Shown: positions 1 through 7,421, numbered from the stretch's first letter. The stretch: DNA of 10,696 bases from Candidatus Woesearchaeota archaeon (GCA_019323575.1 JAHWHB010000060.1:1-10696); one strand, 5' to 3'. The notes: a model not told the origin generated them from the sequence alone. Made by a program: numbers and translations.

Positions 1-1368
1 CCATTCGGAGCAACAATCAGAAGAAAAATTGTAGAGCTCTGGAGAAAAGAACTAGTGCAGAAAGAAGACATGCTGGAGCTAGACGGCGCAGTAATCATGC
101 CAGAAGACGTATTCAAAGCATCAGGACACCTAACAAACTTTAACGACCCAGTAACACAATGCAAAAAATGCAACACAATACACAGAGCAGACAAACTACT
201 GGAAGAAACAACAAAAAAACCATACAAAGAAGCAACACCCGTACAAGAACTAACAGCAGGACTAAGAGAACACAAGCTAAAATGCCCAAAATGCAAAGGA
301 GAACTAGCAGACGTAAAACAATTCAACATGATGGTAAAAGCAGAAGTAGGAATAGCAACAAAATCAGGCTGTTATCTAAGACCAGAAACCTGCCAGACAA
401 TATTCACAGACTGGCCAAGACTGGCAAAAACAATGCGAGTAAAACTCCCAAAAGGAGTGGCACAAGCAGGAAAATCATTCAGAAACGAGATATCGCCAAG
501 ACAGACTTTACTTAGACAGGTAGAATTCTCACAAATGGAAGCAGAAATATTCTTCGACCCAGAAAAAATAAACGAAATGGAAAAATGGGAAGAAGTCAAA
601 AACTACGCGCTAAGAATAATGAAATCAGGACAAGACAAAATAGAATACATCTCAGCAGAAAAACTAGTCAAAGACAAACTAGTAACAGGCAAACTCATAG
701 CATACTATCTGGCAAGAACACAACAACTCTTTGAAAAATACGGAATACCAACAGAAAAAATGAGGTTCAGGCAACTGGACGACACAGAAAGAGCATTCTA
801 TGCAAAAGAAGGATGGGACTTTGAAGTAGAAACAAGCCTGGGCTGGGTAGAACTAGTAGCAAACAACTACAGAACAGACTACGACCTAAAAGGACACATG
901 GAAGCAAGCAAAACAGACATGAACTTTGTAACACCAGAAGGAAGAAAATTCATACCGCACGTATGGGAAATATCAATGGGATTGGACAGAACATTCTATG
1001 TAGCGCTGGAAATGGCATACAGACAACAAGAAGAAAGAGTATGGCTATCGCTACCAACAGCACTCGCACCAATACACGCAGGAATCTTCCCCTTGCTATC
1101 AAACGAAAAAGCAAAAGAACTAGTCAAAAAAGCAAAAGAAATACACAAAGAACTAAGCTGTTTTGAAACAATGTACGACGAAACAGGAAGCATAGGAAAA
1201 AGATACGCAAGACTAGACGAAATAGGAGTGCCATACTGCATAACAATAGACTTCGACTCAATACCAAACGATGACGTAACATTAAGAATAAGAGACACTG
1301 CAGAACAGAAAAGGATAAAAACAAAGGACTTGAAGAACGAACTATTCAAGCTAATAACAGGAGGATAA
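1..1368 (+). CDS. glyS: Glycyl-tRNA synthetase, archaeal type, 5'-truncated by window edge
   Basis: This class II synthetase charges tRNA-Gly with glycine in the cytoplasm. The frame is open from base 1, so the gene starts upstream; 455 residues are visible. From comparison with remembered GlyRS sequences, roughly 35 N-terminal residues are missing. The first visible residues (PFGATIRRKIVELW) match the motif 1 region. Cysteine pairs C54/C57 and C95/C98 (visible numbering) look like the zinc-ribbon insert. Motif 2 is FRNE at 160-163, within FRNEISPRQTLLRQVEF. Motif 3 is GLDR at 327-330. The C-terminal 110 residues (from about LPTALAPIHAG) are the alpha/beta anticodon-binding domain. A GTG at 55 is in frame but lies inside conserved sequence and is not the start. 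Codons are strongly A/C-ended. The SSB-like gene follows 4 bases after the stop, and its Shine-Dalgarno site lies within the last glyS codons. Family assignment is secure. Confidence 0.96.
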   Translation, partial: PFGATIRRKIVELWRKELVQKEDMLELDGAVIMPEDVFKASGHLTNFNDPVTQCKKCNTIHRADKLLEETTKKPYKEATPVQELTAGLREHKLKCPKCKGELADVKQFNMMVKAEVGIATKSGCYLRPETCQTIFTDWPRLAKTMRVKLPKGVAQAGKSFRNEISPRQTLLRQVEFSQMEAEIFFDPEKINEMEKWEEVKNYALRIMKSGQDKIEYISAEKLVKDKLVTGKLIAYYLARTQQLFEKYGIPTEKMRFRQLDDTERAFYAKEGWDFEVETSLGWVELVANNYRTDYDLKGHMEASKTDMNFVTPEGRKFIPHVWEISMGLDRTFYVALEMAYRQQEERVWLSLPTALAPIHAGIFPLLSNEKAKELVKKAKEIHKELSCFETMYDETGSIGKRYARLDEIGVPYCITIDFDSIPNDDVTLRIRDTAEQKRIKTKDLKNELFKLITGG

Positions 1369-1372
1369 AAAA

Positions 1373-1660
1373 ATGGAAGTAAAAGATTTGGCAGCCGGAC
1401 AAGGAAAAATAGACCTAGTAGTAGAGATAGTCAGCGTAGACGAGCCAAGAACATTCGAAAAATTCGGAAGAGCAGGAAAAGTAGCCAACGCAAAAGCAAA
1501 AGATGCAACAGGCGAGATAACAATGTCACTCTGGAACGAACAAGTAGACATGATAAAACCAGGAATGAAAGTCCACATAATCAACGGCTACGTATCAGAA
1601 TACAAAGGAGAAAAACAACTCAGCACAGGAAAATTCGGAAGACTAGAAGTCGTACAATAA
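1373..1660 (+). CDS. Single-stranded DNA-binding OB-fold protein (SSB/SOSS-B type)
   Basis: A 95-residue single OB-fold protein predicted to bind single-stranded nucleic acid in replication or repair. It resembles the Sulfolobus SSB / human SOSS-B core: an N-terminal strand (KIDLVVEIVSV), a middle segment DATGEITMSLWNEQ, then KPGMKVHIINGYVSEYKGEKQL. W54, Y73 and Y77 occupy the positions of the three aromatic residues (W56, W75, F79) that stack on DNA in Sulfolobus SSB. This alignment is mine, from memory. The protein stops right after the fold (about residue 95) and lacks the flexible acidic C-terminal tail of the roughly 148-residue crenarchaeal protein, so tail-mediated partner binding is probably absent. 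An AGGAGG Shine-Dalgarno site (1358-1363), inside the end of glyS, places the ATG start and implies co-transcription. An RPA-related or tRNA-binding OB-fold role is a less likely alternative. Confidence 0.85.
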   Translation: MEVKDLAAGQGKIDLVVEIVSVDEPRTFEKFGRAGKVANAKAKDATGEITMSLWNEQVDMIKPGMKVHIINGYVSEYKGEKQLSTGKFGRLEVVQ

Positions 1661-1663
1661 AGC

Positions 1664-1670
1664 TTTTAAA
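1664..1670 (+). promoter_or_regulatory. TATA-like box for tRNA-Phe
   Basis: TTTTAAA is centred about 30 bases before the first tRNA base, which is the expected place for an archaeal TATA box with transcription starting a few bases before the mature 5' end. It begins 4 bases after the SSB stop codon. A T6 run (1683-1688) between box and tRNA may end the upstream glyS-SSB transcript. Confidence 0.5.
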
Positions 1671-1696
1671 CCATTCTGCTTATTTTTTAATTCCAC

Positions 1697-1770
1697 GGGA
1701 AGATAGCTCAGCCTGGGAGAGCACACCGCTGAAGACGGTGGTGTCGGGGGTTCAAATCCCTCTCTTCCCA
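1697..1770 (+). tRNA. tRNA-Phe (anticodon GAA)
   Basis: A 74-base intron-free cloverleaf. The acceptor stem is GGGAAGA pairing with TCTTCCC. The D arm is GCTC/GAGC with the GG pair in the loop. The anticodon stem CACCG/CGGTG closes the loop CTGAAGA, giving anticodon GAA at 1731-1733. The T arm is GGGGG/CCCTC with loop TTCAAAT. The discriminator base is A at 1770, and the next bases are CC followed by T, so the 3' CCA is not encoded and must be added by CCA-adding enzyme. It decodes UUC and UUU. The pairing is complete apart from one G-T pair in the T stem, so identity is secure. Confidence 0.97.
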
Positions 1771-1772
1771 CC

Positions 1773-1779
1773 TTTTTTT
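1773..1779 (+). terminator. T7 run terminating tRNA-Phe
   Basis: Seven consecutive T residues begin 3 bases after the tRNA 3' end, a typical archaeal oligo-T termination signal. The run lies only 4 bases from the stop codon of the convergent platform gene. There is no equivalent T-run for the opposite direction. Confidence 0.6.
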
Positions 1780-1783
1780 AGAA

Positions 1784-3922
1784 TCAATCTACAACAAGCA
1801 AAGCAGCACCAACAATCTTCAAGGCAATGATATTGAAAATAAGCATGACAATACCAGCAATCAAACAATACAAAACAGTGCTCCTAATCAAATTAGTACC
1901 AAGCAAATAACGCTCCTGCAACTTATCAGCACCATTCTCAATACCATTAGACAAAATAGTAAGAATGTACACGATCTGGAAAACATAAACACCAACAACA
2001 AGCTGGAAATAATAAGTAGGAATGCCATCGCCAAAGAAACCGGCAAGAGCGCCAATAGACGTGCCGGCCTGCTCAGCACCCATCTGAGAGATATTCTTAG
2101 ACAGATTACCAAGAATAAAAGTAATCATAGAAGTAATACCAATAACAATGCCGGCAATAGCAGGAGTCAAGAAAGCAATCTGAGACTTCATATCAGAAAT
2201 AATATCAGCCATCAAATCCTTCAAACGCTCATTAACCTTATGAATCTCCTTAATATAACGAGCAACATTCAACAAAGCCTGAGCAGCAATCAAAGGACCC
2301 TTCTTAATACTCTCAATCAACACTTTCATAGAAGAACCAATAATAGCAGAAGGAAAAGCAGTCAAAGCGCCAGAACGAGGATTAAAAATAGCCTCCTGAA
2401 CACTCATACCCAGCTTTGAAATATTCAAAGCAACAAGCTTGAAAAACCTTCCAGAAGTCGTATCCTCCATAACAGAAGCAACCTTAGGAAAGGCAATCTC
2501 GGCAGGAATACCATCGCCAAGCCTATTGCCAAGCTGGAACAAAGCAGAAGAAAACTCGTCCTCCAACTTCTTAGCCTCATCACGAATCTTCATAACATTT
2601 TGAGAGCGCAATCTAAAATACAAACCAATACTAAACGCAAGACAAAGAGGAATAAACAGGGAAAGAAGGCTAGCGCCAAGACCAAAAGGACCTAGCATCA
2701 AACCGTCAACCGTAGAGCTCTCCTTATAATCAAGCAAAGGAAAGCCACCAACAGCAAAATCATAATCGGGATACAAAAAGTGAATGATCAAAGGAGACAA
2801 ACCAATAACCAAAAACACAAAACCAACAAAAACAGCAACAAAAGCAGGATTAATACTAATCTCAGAAGAACCCAGCTTGATAATAATGTTCCTGTACTTC
2901 TTCAAAGCAGGATTAATCTCAGAAATATCAGTATCACCATAACCCGTAGGACGCTGAGACAAAACATTCCTGCCCAAAAAGTAAACAACAACAGGCAAAG
3001 CAAAATTATACAAAGCAGCAATATGAATCCAAGAAATCCCCTCCATAAAACTAACAACCAAAGGAAGAATAACCAATCCAAGAATAGGCAAAATAACACC
3101 AAGCATGTGCAACATGGTAATAGGGCCCTTCAAGTTTTGGGCATAATGCAGCATCTTCTCATAAGTCTCATCCAAAATAACATCCAACGCCTTATCCAAC
3201 AAACCAATCCTCCTATCCTCAGAAGTCTCATACAAAGAACTCTCAACCAAATGGAAAGACTCAACGAACTCCAAATTATACGCGCGCCAACCCTCCAAAT
3301 AACTCTCCAAAGAATCCTTAATGCTCTCAAACCTGCCAGACTCAACATCCCAGATAACCTTTCTCAAATCAAGACTCAAAGGAGGGGCAAGATGCTCAGA
3401 AGCAAACTCAATAGCAAGCTCCAAATTAGAAGTATGACGCATGTAAGTCACAACATAAAAAATACACAAAACCATCTGGTTAGAGGACTTCATACGCCAG
3501 ATATTAGCCATGAAAACAGGAACCTTCTGCAAAACAAAAATGCCGGCAACACCAACAAGAACACTGAACAAAGTGAAAAAAATACTGTTAAAAACCAGCA
3601 AAGAGACAACAATGCCGAAAATCAAAAACAAAACAGGAATAATTATGCTTGCAGCAATAACGCCGGAAGGAGATGTCTGCAAATGACACGCATTAATACA
3701 ATCCTGCAGTTTGGCAGCACGGTCAGGACTAACCTTCAACTTCAAAATCTTGCCACAAAAATTACACACCTTCTCATAAAAAGACATATGAGGCGGCAGA
3801 ATCTCAGAACGAAAAACCTTATACTCCCTGCTATACAACTGAGAACTAGGCATAGAAGCCTGAACATCCAACTGCTCAGACAACTTCCTCTTGTACTTAG
3901 CAACTAAATCCTCATCATTCAT
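1784..3922 (-). CDS. Type IV pilus/archaellum platform membrane protein (T2SSF family, PilC/TadC/FlaJ-like)
   Basis: A 712-residue polytopic membrane protein, the predicted inner-membrane platform on which the neighbouring ATPase acts. I count about nine hydrophobic segments, near residues 87-109, 112-132, 272-292, 298-318, 359-382, 411-436, 583-605, 636-660 and 683-711. They separate two T2SSF-like cytoplasmic helical modules (about 145-270 and 440-580); the second contains LFQLGNRLGDGIPAEIAF, typical of these modules. At 712 residues it is longer than usual FlaJ (about 550) and closer to the larger archaeal PilC/TadC-type platforms. An N-terminal soluble region carries C53xxC56 and C75xxxC79, a possible metal site. 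I chose the ATG at 3922 over an upstream GTG at 3946 because its ATG overlaps the ATPase stop (ATGA), implying translational coupling. The 3' end is 13 bases from the convergent tRNA-Phe. Family is clear; archaellum versus pilus is not. Confidence 0.88.
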   Translation of the reverse strand: MNDEDLVAKYKRKLSEQLDVQASMPSSQLYSREYKVFRSEILPPHMSFYEKVCNFCGKILKLKVSPDRAAKLQDCINACHLQTSPSGVIAASIIIPVLFLIFGIVVSLLVFNSIFFTLFSVLVGVAGIFVLQKVPVFMANIWRMKSSNQMVLCIFYVVTYMRHTSNLELAIEFASEHLAPPLSLDLRKVIWDVESGRFESIKDSLESYLEGWRAYNLEFVESFHLVESSLYETSEDRRIGLLDKALDVILDETYEKMLHYAQNLKGPITMLHMLGVILPILGLVILPLVVSFMEGISWIHIAALYNFALPVVVYFLGRNVLSQRPTGYGDTDISEINPALKKYRNIIIKLGSSEISINPAFVAVFVGFVFLVIGLSPLIIHFLYPDYDFAVGGFPLLDYKESSTVDGLMLGPFGLGASLLSLFIPLCLAFSIGLYFRLRSQNVMKIRDEAKKLEDEFSSALFQLGNRLGDGIPAEIAFPKVASVMEDTTSGRFFKLVALNISKLGMSVQEAIFNPRSGALTAFPSAIIGSSMKVLIESIKKGPLIAAQALLNVARYIKEIHKVNERLKDLMADIISDMKSQIAFLTPAIAGIVIGITSMITFILGNLSKNISQMGAEQAGTSIGALAGFFGDGIPTYYFQLVVGVYVFQIVYILTILSNGIENGADKLQERYLLGTNLIRSTVLYCLIAGIVMLIFNIIALKIVGAALLVVD

Positions 3923-6171
3923 TTCTTCACAGCTCTTTTTAACCACTCATTCCAAGCAAAGAAGATACGCTCGCTATCAAGAGCGCCAACCTCCTCTCGC
4001 ACCTGGTCAGAGATACGATGAAACTCATCATTCGCACGAACATAAAAATCTGCCTCCAACAATTCAGGCTTGTCCAGCTTATTAGCAAAATCAACCAAAG
4101 CCTGCTTAATCTTAGCACGCAAATTAATATTATCCCAAACAGCATCCCAATTGCCGGCCCACTCCTTAACACTGCCGGCAACCGCCTTGATAACATCACT
4201 ATCACCCCTCAACAAATCATTCGTAGGCTGCAAACTATCAGTCTGAGGGTCATACTTGAACAAATCAACAAAACCTCCCTCGGTCAAAGGATCCTCCTCC
4301 CATAACTTCCTCACTTCAGTAATCTGAGTAACACGCCTCCATCTATGAATACCATCAGGACTCCTGACCGGGTTGGCAACAACAATTAAATCAGTAGCCT
4401 TGAAAGAAGTCCTAGGAACACCCAAATCATTAACAACACGATCAAAAACACCATAAGGAGAATCACCGTGAATAGTGCCAGCAACAACATTAGCAAGAGC
4501 ACCAACACGCATAGCCTCATACAACGCACGAGCCTCAACACTCCTAACCTCACCAACAATCAAACTAGAATCACCCAAACGCAAAGTAGTACGAATACCT
4601 TCATCAGCCGAAACTTCAGTAGTGCCCCGGGTAAGAGCAGACGCAACTTTCATACTCTGAATGTTATAGTTCAATTTGCGCAAAGCATCAACAGGCAACT
4701 CCAAAGTATCCTCAATAGTAATAATCCTGGAACGACGCATAATATCAACCATAACACTACCCAGCAAAGAGGTCTTGCCAGAACTGCGAGTGCCAGCAAC
4801 AAGCATAGTCCTGCTGCCATCAATCAAAAAGCTCAAAGTACCAGCAGCAAGAGCATTCAACATCTTATTCTTCATAAACAAAGGCAGAGTCCAAGGCTTG
4901 TCACGATGACGCCTAATAGAATAAGCCAAACCAGTAGGATTCAAAGGAGAGGTAATAGCAGCAACTCTAGCACGCGCGCCAGGCAAAACAAGCTCAGTAT
5001 CCAAAATAGGGTTAGCCTCATCCAACGGCCTGCCGGAAATCATACGAAGCTTAGACGCCCAAGACTCGCCCTCAGGAGCAGTAGGAATAATATTGGTAGT
5101 ACAGTCGCCAAACTCATTATGCACCAAGAAAATAGGAATCCTGCCCATCGGCGAGTTAATAGTAATGTCCTGAACCTTCTCATCCTCCAACAAAACCTCA
5201 ACCAAGCCAAAACCAACAGTATAACGAACAAGAATCTTAGCAAGCTCATCCCTCTCCTTCTGACGCAAATGCATACCCCGATGACTAGCCAGCTCCTCCA
5301 ACAAATCAGAGCCAACAGCAGTAAAAACCTGCCTCATACGCTCAGGATCAACAAACTCAGAACGCTTAGGCTGGTGCTCAGCCATAATCTTACGCGCAGC
5401 ATCAAGCAAAGAATACTTGTCCTCAGACAGATTAAACTCAGAAGGAACCATATGATACAAGTATTGAACAGACTCGGGCATCTGAAAAACAGTAATCTCA
5501 GAATCACCAACCTGATACGTAGCAAGCTCCTCCCCCTCAGGAGGAAAAGAAGCCATAAGCTTAGTAAACATAAAATCAGGCTTTATGGTGGGAGATAACA
5601 ACCTGCGGTAAATAGTACGATCACCAATCTGGAAGCCAGGAAGGAAAGGCTGGGCAAGAACCATAATCTTCGTCTTCTCAAGCAAACCAACAGTATCCTG
5701 CAGCAACTTGTAATAATTCTGCAAACACTGAACCCCCTCAGGAGGAACAATCCCCTCATCAACCTGGCGCTTCTCCTCACGCAACAAACGCTTAAGCTCA
5801 ACATAAGCAGAAACAGGATCAGACTTCAACAAACGATACAAAATATCCTGAACACGAGCATAACGAGGGTTAACCCAGCGAGCACAAGCGGGCTTTGCAA
5901 GCATGCCAAAAGCAAACTTCTGGCCAACCAGATGCTTGTAAACAGAAGCAATCTCAGACAACAAGGAAGCCTGGGCTTCATCATACTCGATATCCCTTTT
6001 CTGAACAAAAACAATCTGAGTAACAGTGCCTGCCTCAGCAAGAATATCAACAGTCAGAGCCATCAAACGAGGCTCGTCCTCCAAACTAGGAAAGAAAGGG
6101 CAATCCTCACAATCAACACGGAGAATAATCTCCTCGCCCTCACGAATGATATCGTACTTACCGCACGCCAC
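3919..6171 (-). CDS. Type II/IV secretion system ATPase (PilB/TadA/FlaI family)
   Basis: A 750-residue hexameric-type ATPase predicted to drive assembly or motion of a type IV filament-like machine from the cytoplasm. An N-terminal domain (about 1-290) includes C21xxC24PF, followed by the N2-like region (300-420: VRYTVGFGLVEVLLEDEKVQD then PILDTELVLPGAR). The catalytic core contains Walker A GTRSSGKT (460-467), Asp box IITIEDTLELP (483-493), Walker B LIVGEVR (537-543) and His box GTIHGD (565-570), so all catalytic elements are intact. It is longer than FlaI (about 520-560 residues), and the CxxC N-domain recalls archaeal PilB-type ATPases. The GTG start is the only one possible: an in-frame TAA lies at 6184-6186, and GAGGTG sits 5 bases upstream of the start. 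It is co-transcribed with the platform gene via a 4-base overlap. Confidence 0.93.
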   Translation of the reverse strand: MACGKYDIIREGEEIILRVDCEDCPFFPSLEDEPRLMALTVDILAEAGTVTQIVFVQKRDIEYDEAQASLLSEIASVYKHLVGQKFAFGMLAKPACARWVNPRYARVQDILYRLLKSDPVSAYVELKRLLREEKRQVDEGIVPPEGVQCLQNYYKLLQDTVGLLEKTKIMVLAQPFLPGFQIGDRTIYRRLLSPTIKPDFMFTKLMASFPPEGEELATYQVGDSEITVFQMPESVQYLYHMVPSEFNLSEDKYSLLDAARKIMAEHQPKRSEFVDPERMRQVFTAVGSDLLEELASHRGMHLRQKERDELAKILVRYTVGFGLVEVLLEDEKVQDITINSPMGRIPIFLVHNEFGDCTTNIIPTAPEGESWASKLRMISGRPLDEANPILDTELVLPGARARVAAITSPLNPTGLAYSIRRHRDKPWTLPLFMKNKMLNALAAGTLSFLIDGSRTMLVAGTRSSGKTSLLGSVMVDIMRRSRIITIEDTLELPVDALRKLNYNIQSMKVASALTRGTTEVSADEGIRTTLRLGDSSLIVGEVRSVEARALYEAMRVGALANVVAGTIHGDSPYGVFDRVVNDLGVPRTSFKATDLIVVANPVRSPDGIHRWRRVTQITEVRKLWEEDPLTEGGFVDLFKYDPQTDSLQPTNDLLRGDSDVIKAVAGSVKEWAGNWDAVWDNINLRAKIKQALVDFANKLDKPELLEADFYVRANDEFHRISDQVREEVGALDSERIFFAWNEWLKRAVKK

Positions 6172-6176
6172 TGCCC

Positions 6177-6182
6177 CACCTC
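6177..6182 (-). promoter_or_regulatory. Shine-Dalgarno site fixing the ATPase GTG start
   Basis: GAGGTG on the minus strand lies 5 bases before the GTG codon at 6171. With the in-frame stop just upstream, it settles the start of the ATPase gene. Confidence 0.8.
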
Positions 6183-6213
6183 TTTACTACTAGCATAGAG
6201 TCACGCAAGTTTA

Positions 6214-6223
6214 ATTATATTTA
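6214..6223 (-). promoter_or_regulatory. TATA-like box for the ATPase-platform operon
   Basis: TAAATATAAT on the minus strand is centred near 6218. A start of transcription about 27 bases downstream (near 6191) would give a leader of roughly 20 bases that includes the GAGGTG site. It lies in the short divergent intergenic region shared with the first coiled-coil gene. Confidence 0.55.
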
Positions 6224-6236
6224 TTCAAGATTAAAC

Positions 6237-6249
6237 TTTAATATATAAA
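6237..6249 (+). promoter_or_regulatory. TATA-like box for first coiled-coil gene
   Basis: TTTAATATATAAA is centred near 6243, so transcription should start near 6270. That gives a very short leader before the ATG at 6279, with no Shine-Dalgarno site. It is arranged back to back with the ATPase promoter about 20 bases away, so the two could be regulated together. Confidence 0.6.
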
Positions 6250-6278
6250 CATTTACCATCAAATTGCAATCTAAGACA

Positions 6279-6755
6279 ATGGCGAACGAAACACTCGCAA
6301 TGGAGCCAGAAGCACCAGCTCCGGCAAAAAAAGGCTTATTCGGGCCAAAAACACCCCCTCCGCCGGAAACCAGCCCTGCAACAGAACAGATAAACCTTCT
6401 AACAGCAAGGCTGAGAGTAGGAGAAGAAAGATACAGCGAGCTACGCAAAAAATTCCTAGTAGTAGAACAAAACATGCTCAGCAACCACAAAAAAGCAATG
6501 GCAGAGATAAAAGCACTACAAACAGAACTAAACGAGATGAAAAGAACAATACAAGCAGTAGAAGACAAAATAATAACAATCATCAAAGAACTAAGACTCA
6601 CGGCAAGAAAAGAAGACATAGACGTGATGAAAAAATACCTAGACATATGGGACCCTGTAAAATTCGTAACAAGCGAACAGGTAGAGAAAATAATAGATGA
6701 TAAACTGGGCAAAAAAGAAAAGGAAAAACCACCAACCTACGACAGCCCAACATAA
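6279..6755 (+). CDS. Coiled-coil protein with WDPVKFVT motif, possible machine accessory
   Basis: A 158-residue soluble protein with no membrane segment or signal peptide. Residues 1-35 are Pro/Ala/Lys-rich and probably disordered (including KKGLFGPK). Residues 36-112 have the heptad-like pattern of a long coiled coil (LLTARLRVGEERYSELRKKF onward). Residues 113-143 form a compact C-terminal element with KKYLDIWDPVKFVTSEQVEK, followed by a charged tail. The coiled coil plus short conserved tail recalls FlaC/D/E-type cytoplasmic archaellum accessory proteins, but I cannot assign it to that family. I chose the ATG at 6279 over an in-frame TTG at 6264: with the TATA box at 6237-6249, the TTG would lie at or before the transcription start. 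It is divergent from the ATPase gene and followed by a second coiled-coil gene, which suggests a shared machine. Function unknown. Confidence 0.78.
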   Translation: MANETLAMEPEAPAPAKKGLFGPKTPPPPETSPATEQINLLTARLRVGEERYSELRKKFLVVEQNMLSNHKKAMAEIKALQTELNEMKRTIQAVEDKIITIIKELRLTARKEDIDVMKKYLDIWDPVKFVTSEQVEKIIDDKLGKKEKEKPPTYDSPT

Positions 6756-6756
6756 A

Positions 6757-6765
6757 CTTTAAAAA
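6757..6765 (+). promoter_or_regulatory. TATA-like box for second coiled-coil gene
   Basis: CTTTAAAAA begins 2 bases after the preceding stop codon and is centred about 30 bases before the ATG at 6792. This spacing predicts a leaderless or nearly leaderless mRNA and suggests the two coiled-coil genes are not simply one transcript. Confidence 0.5.
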
Positions 6766-6791
6766 CAATCAAAACAAAAGCAAACAAAAAG

Positions 6792-7421
6792 ATGGCAATA
6801 CTAGACATTTTCAAGAAAAAAGAACCAGAACCAGCAGCGCCAGCATCAGGAATGCCAATGGCACCACCCGCAGCGCCTGCAGGACCGCCAGAAACTCCAT
6901 TAACAGAAGTACCAATAGACCAAGTACTAAACATGCAATCACAAGGACTATCAAACAACCAAATCATACAAGCACTACAACGACAAGGATTCCAGCCAAC
7001 ACAAATCTATGACGCACTAGCACAAGCAGAAGCAAAAAGAAGCATAGAACCAATGATGCCATCAACAGAAGAGATGCCAAAAACAGAAATGAAGCCCGTG
7101 CACCCAGAATCAGAAGCAATAGTAGAACAAATCATAGAAGAAAAATGGCACGAGCTCCAAAAAGACATAGCAAAAGTAAACGAGTGGAAAGAACTCGTAA
7201 GCTCAAGAATGGACAAACTAGAACAAAGCGTAACAGACCTAAGATCAGACCTAGACGGACTGCACAAAGCAGTAGTCGCAAGAGTAGGAGAATACGACAA
7301 AACACTATTAGACGTAGGAACAGAGATAAAAGCAATGGAAAAAGTATTCCAAAAAGTACTGCCAGAACTAACAGGAAACATACAAGAACTATCAAGAATA
7401 ACAAAAGCAGCCAAAAAATAA
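6792..7421 (+). CDS. Coiled-coil protein with Pro/Ala-rich N-terminus and paired-helix repeat
   Basis: A 209-residue soluble protein of unknown function. It opens with the amphipathic-looking MAILDIFKKK, then a Pro/Ala-rich linker (11-38). Residues 41-80 hold two similar helix-turn-helix units, GLSNNQIIQAL and GFQPTQIYDAL, reminiscent of UBA-like or small DNA/protein-binding helical repeats. A second linker rich in Met/Pro/Glu (85-108) leads into a helical, coiled-coil-prone C-terminal half (109-205) without prolines except near residue 191. It shares its overall plan (basic start, Pro-rich linker, coiled coil) with the gene just upstream. The ATG has no good Shine-Dalgarno site and lies 27-30 bases after a TATA-like box, so it is probably leaderless. 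Its stop is 3 bases from the stop of the convergent membrane-protein operon. A scaffold or accessory role in the neighbouring secretion machine is inference. Confidence 0.78.
   Translation: MAILDIFKKKEPEPAAPASGMPMAPPAAPAGPPETPLTEVPIDQVLNMQSQGLSNNQIIQALQRQGFQPTQIYDALAQAEAKRSIEPMMPSTEEMPKTEMKPVHPESEAIVEQIIEEKWHELQKDIAKVNEWKELVSSRMDKLEQSVTDLRSDLDGLHKAVVARVGEYDKTLLDVGTEIKAMEKVFQKVLPELTGNIQELSRITKAAKK

Noticed and set aside
55..57. GTG at 55 as the start of glyS
   Set aside because: The frame is open to the window edge and the upstream residues match the conserved motif 1 region of GlyRS, so the gene continues upstream.
3923..3946. GTG at 3946 as the start of the platform protein (720 residues)
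   Set aside because: It lies inside the ATPase coding end, while the ATG at 3922 overlaps the ATPase stop as ATGA, with GTGA-type pairing just upstream.
2780..5598. Two long open frames on the plus strand (2780-3907 and 4468-5598, about 375 residues each)
   Set aside because: They lie antisense to the platform and ATPase genes and encode Asn/Arg/Gln/Thr-rich low-complexity protein. This is what the A/C-rich plus strand produces when read through minus-strand genes; there is no domain signal.
6279..6380. KKG in the first coiled-coil protein as a class III (archaellin-like) signal cleavage site
   Set aside because: No hydrophobic helix follows; the next residues are Phe-Gly-Pro-Lys and then a proline run, so it cannot be a pilin.
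6221..6712. A 163-codon minus-strand frame antisense to the first coiled-coil gene
   Set aside because: It is Ser/Phe/Leu-rich, overlaps the divergent promoters and mirrors a coding frame with good heptad structure; it is a shadow.
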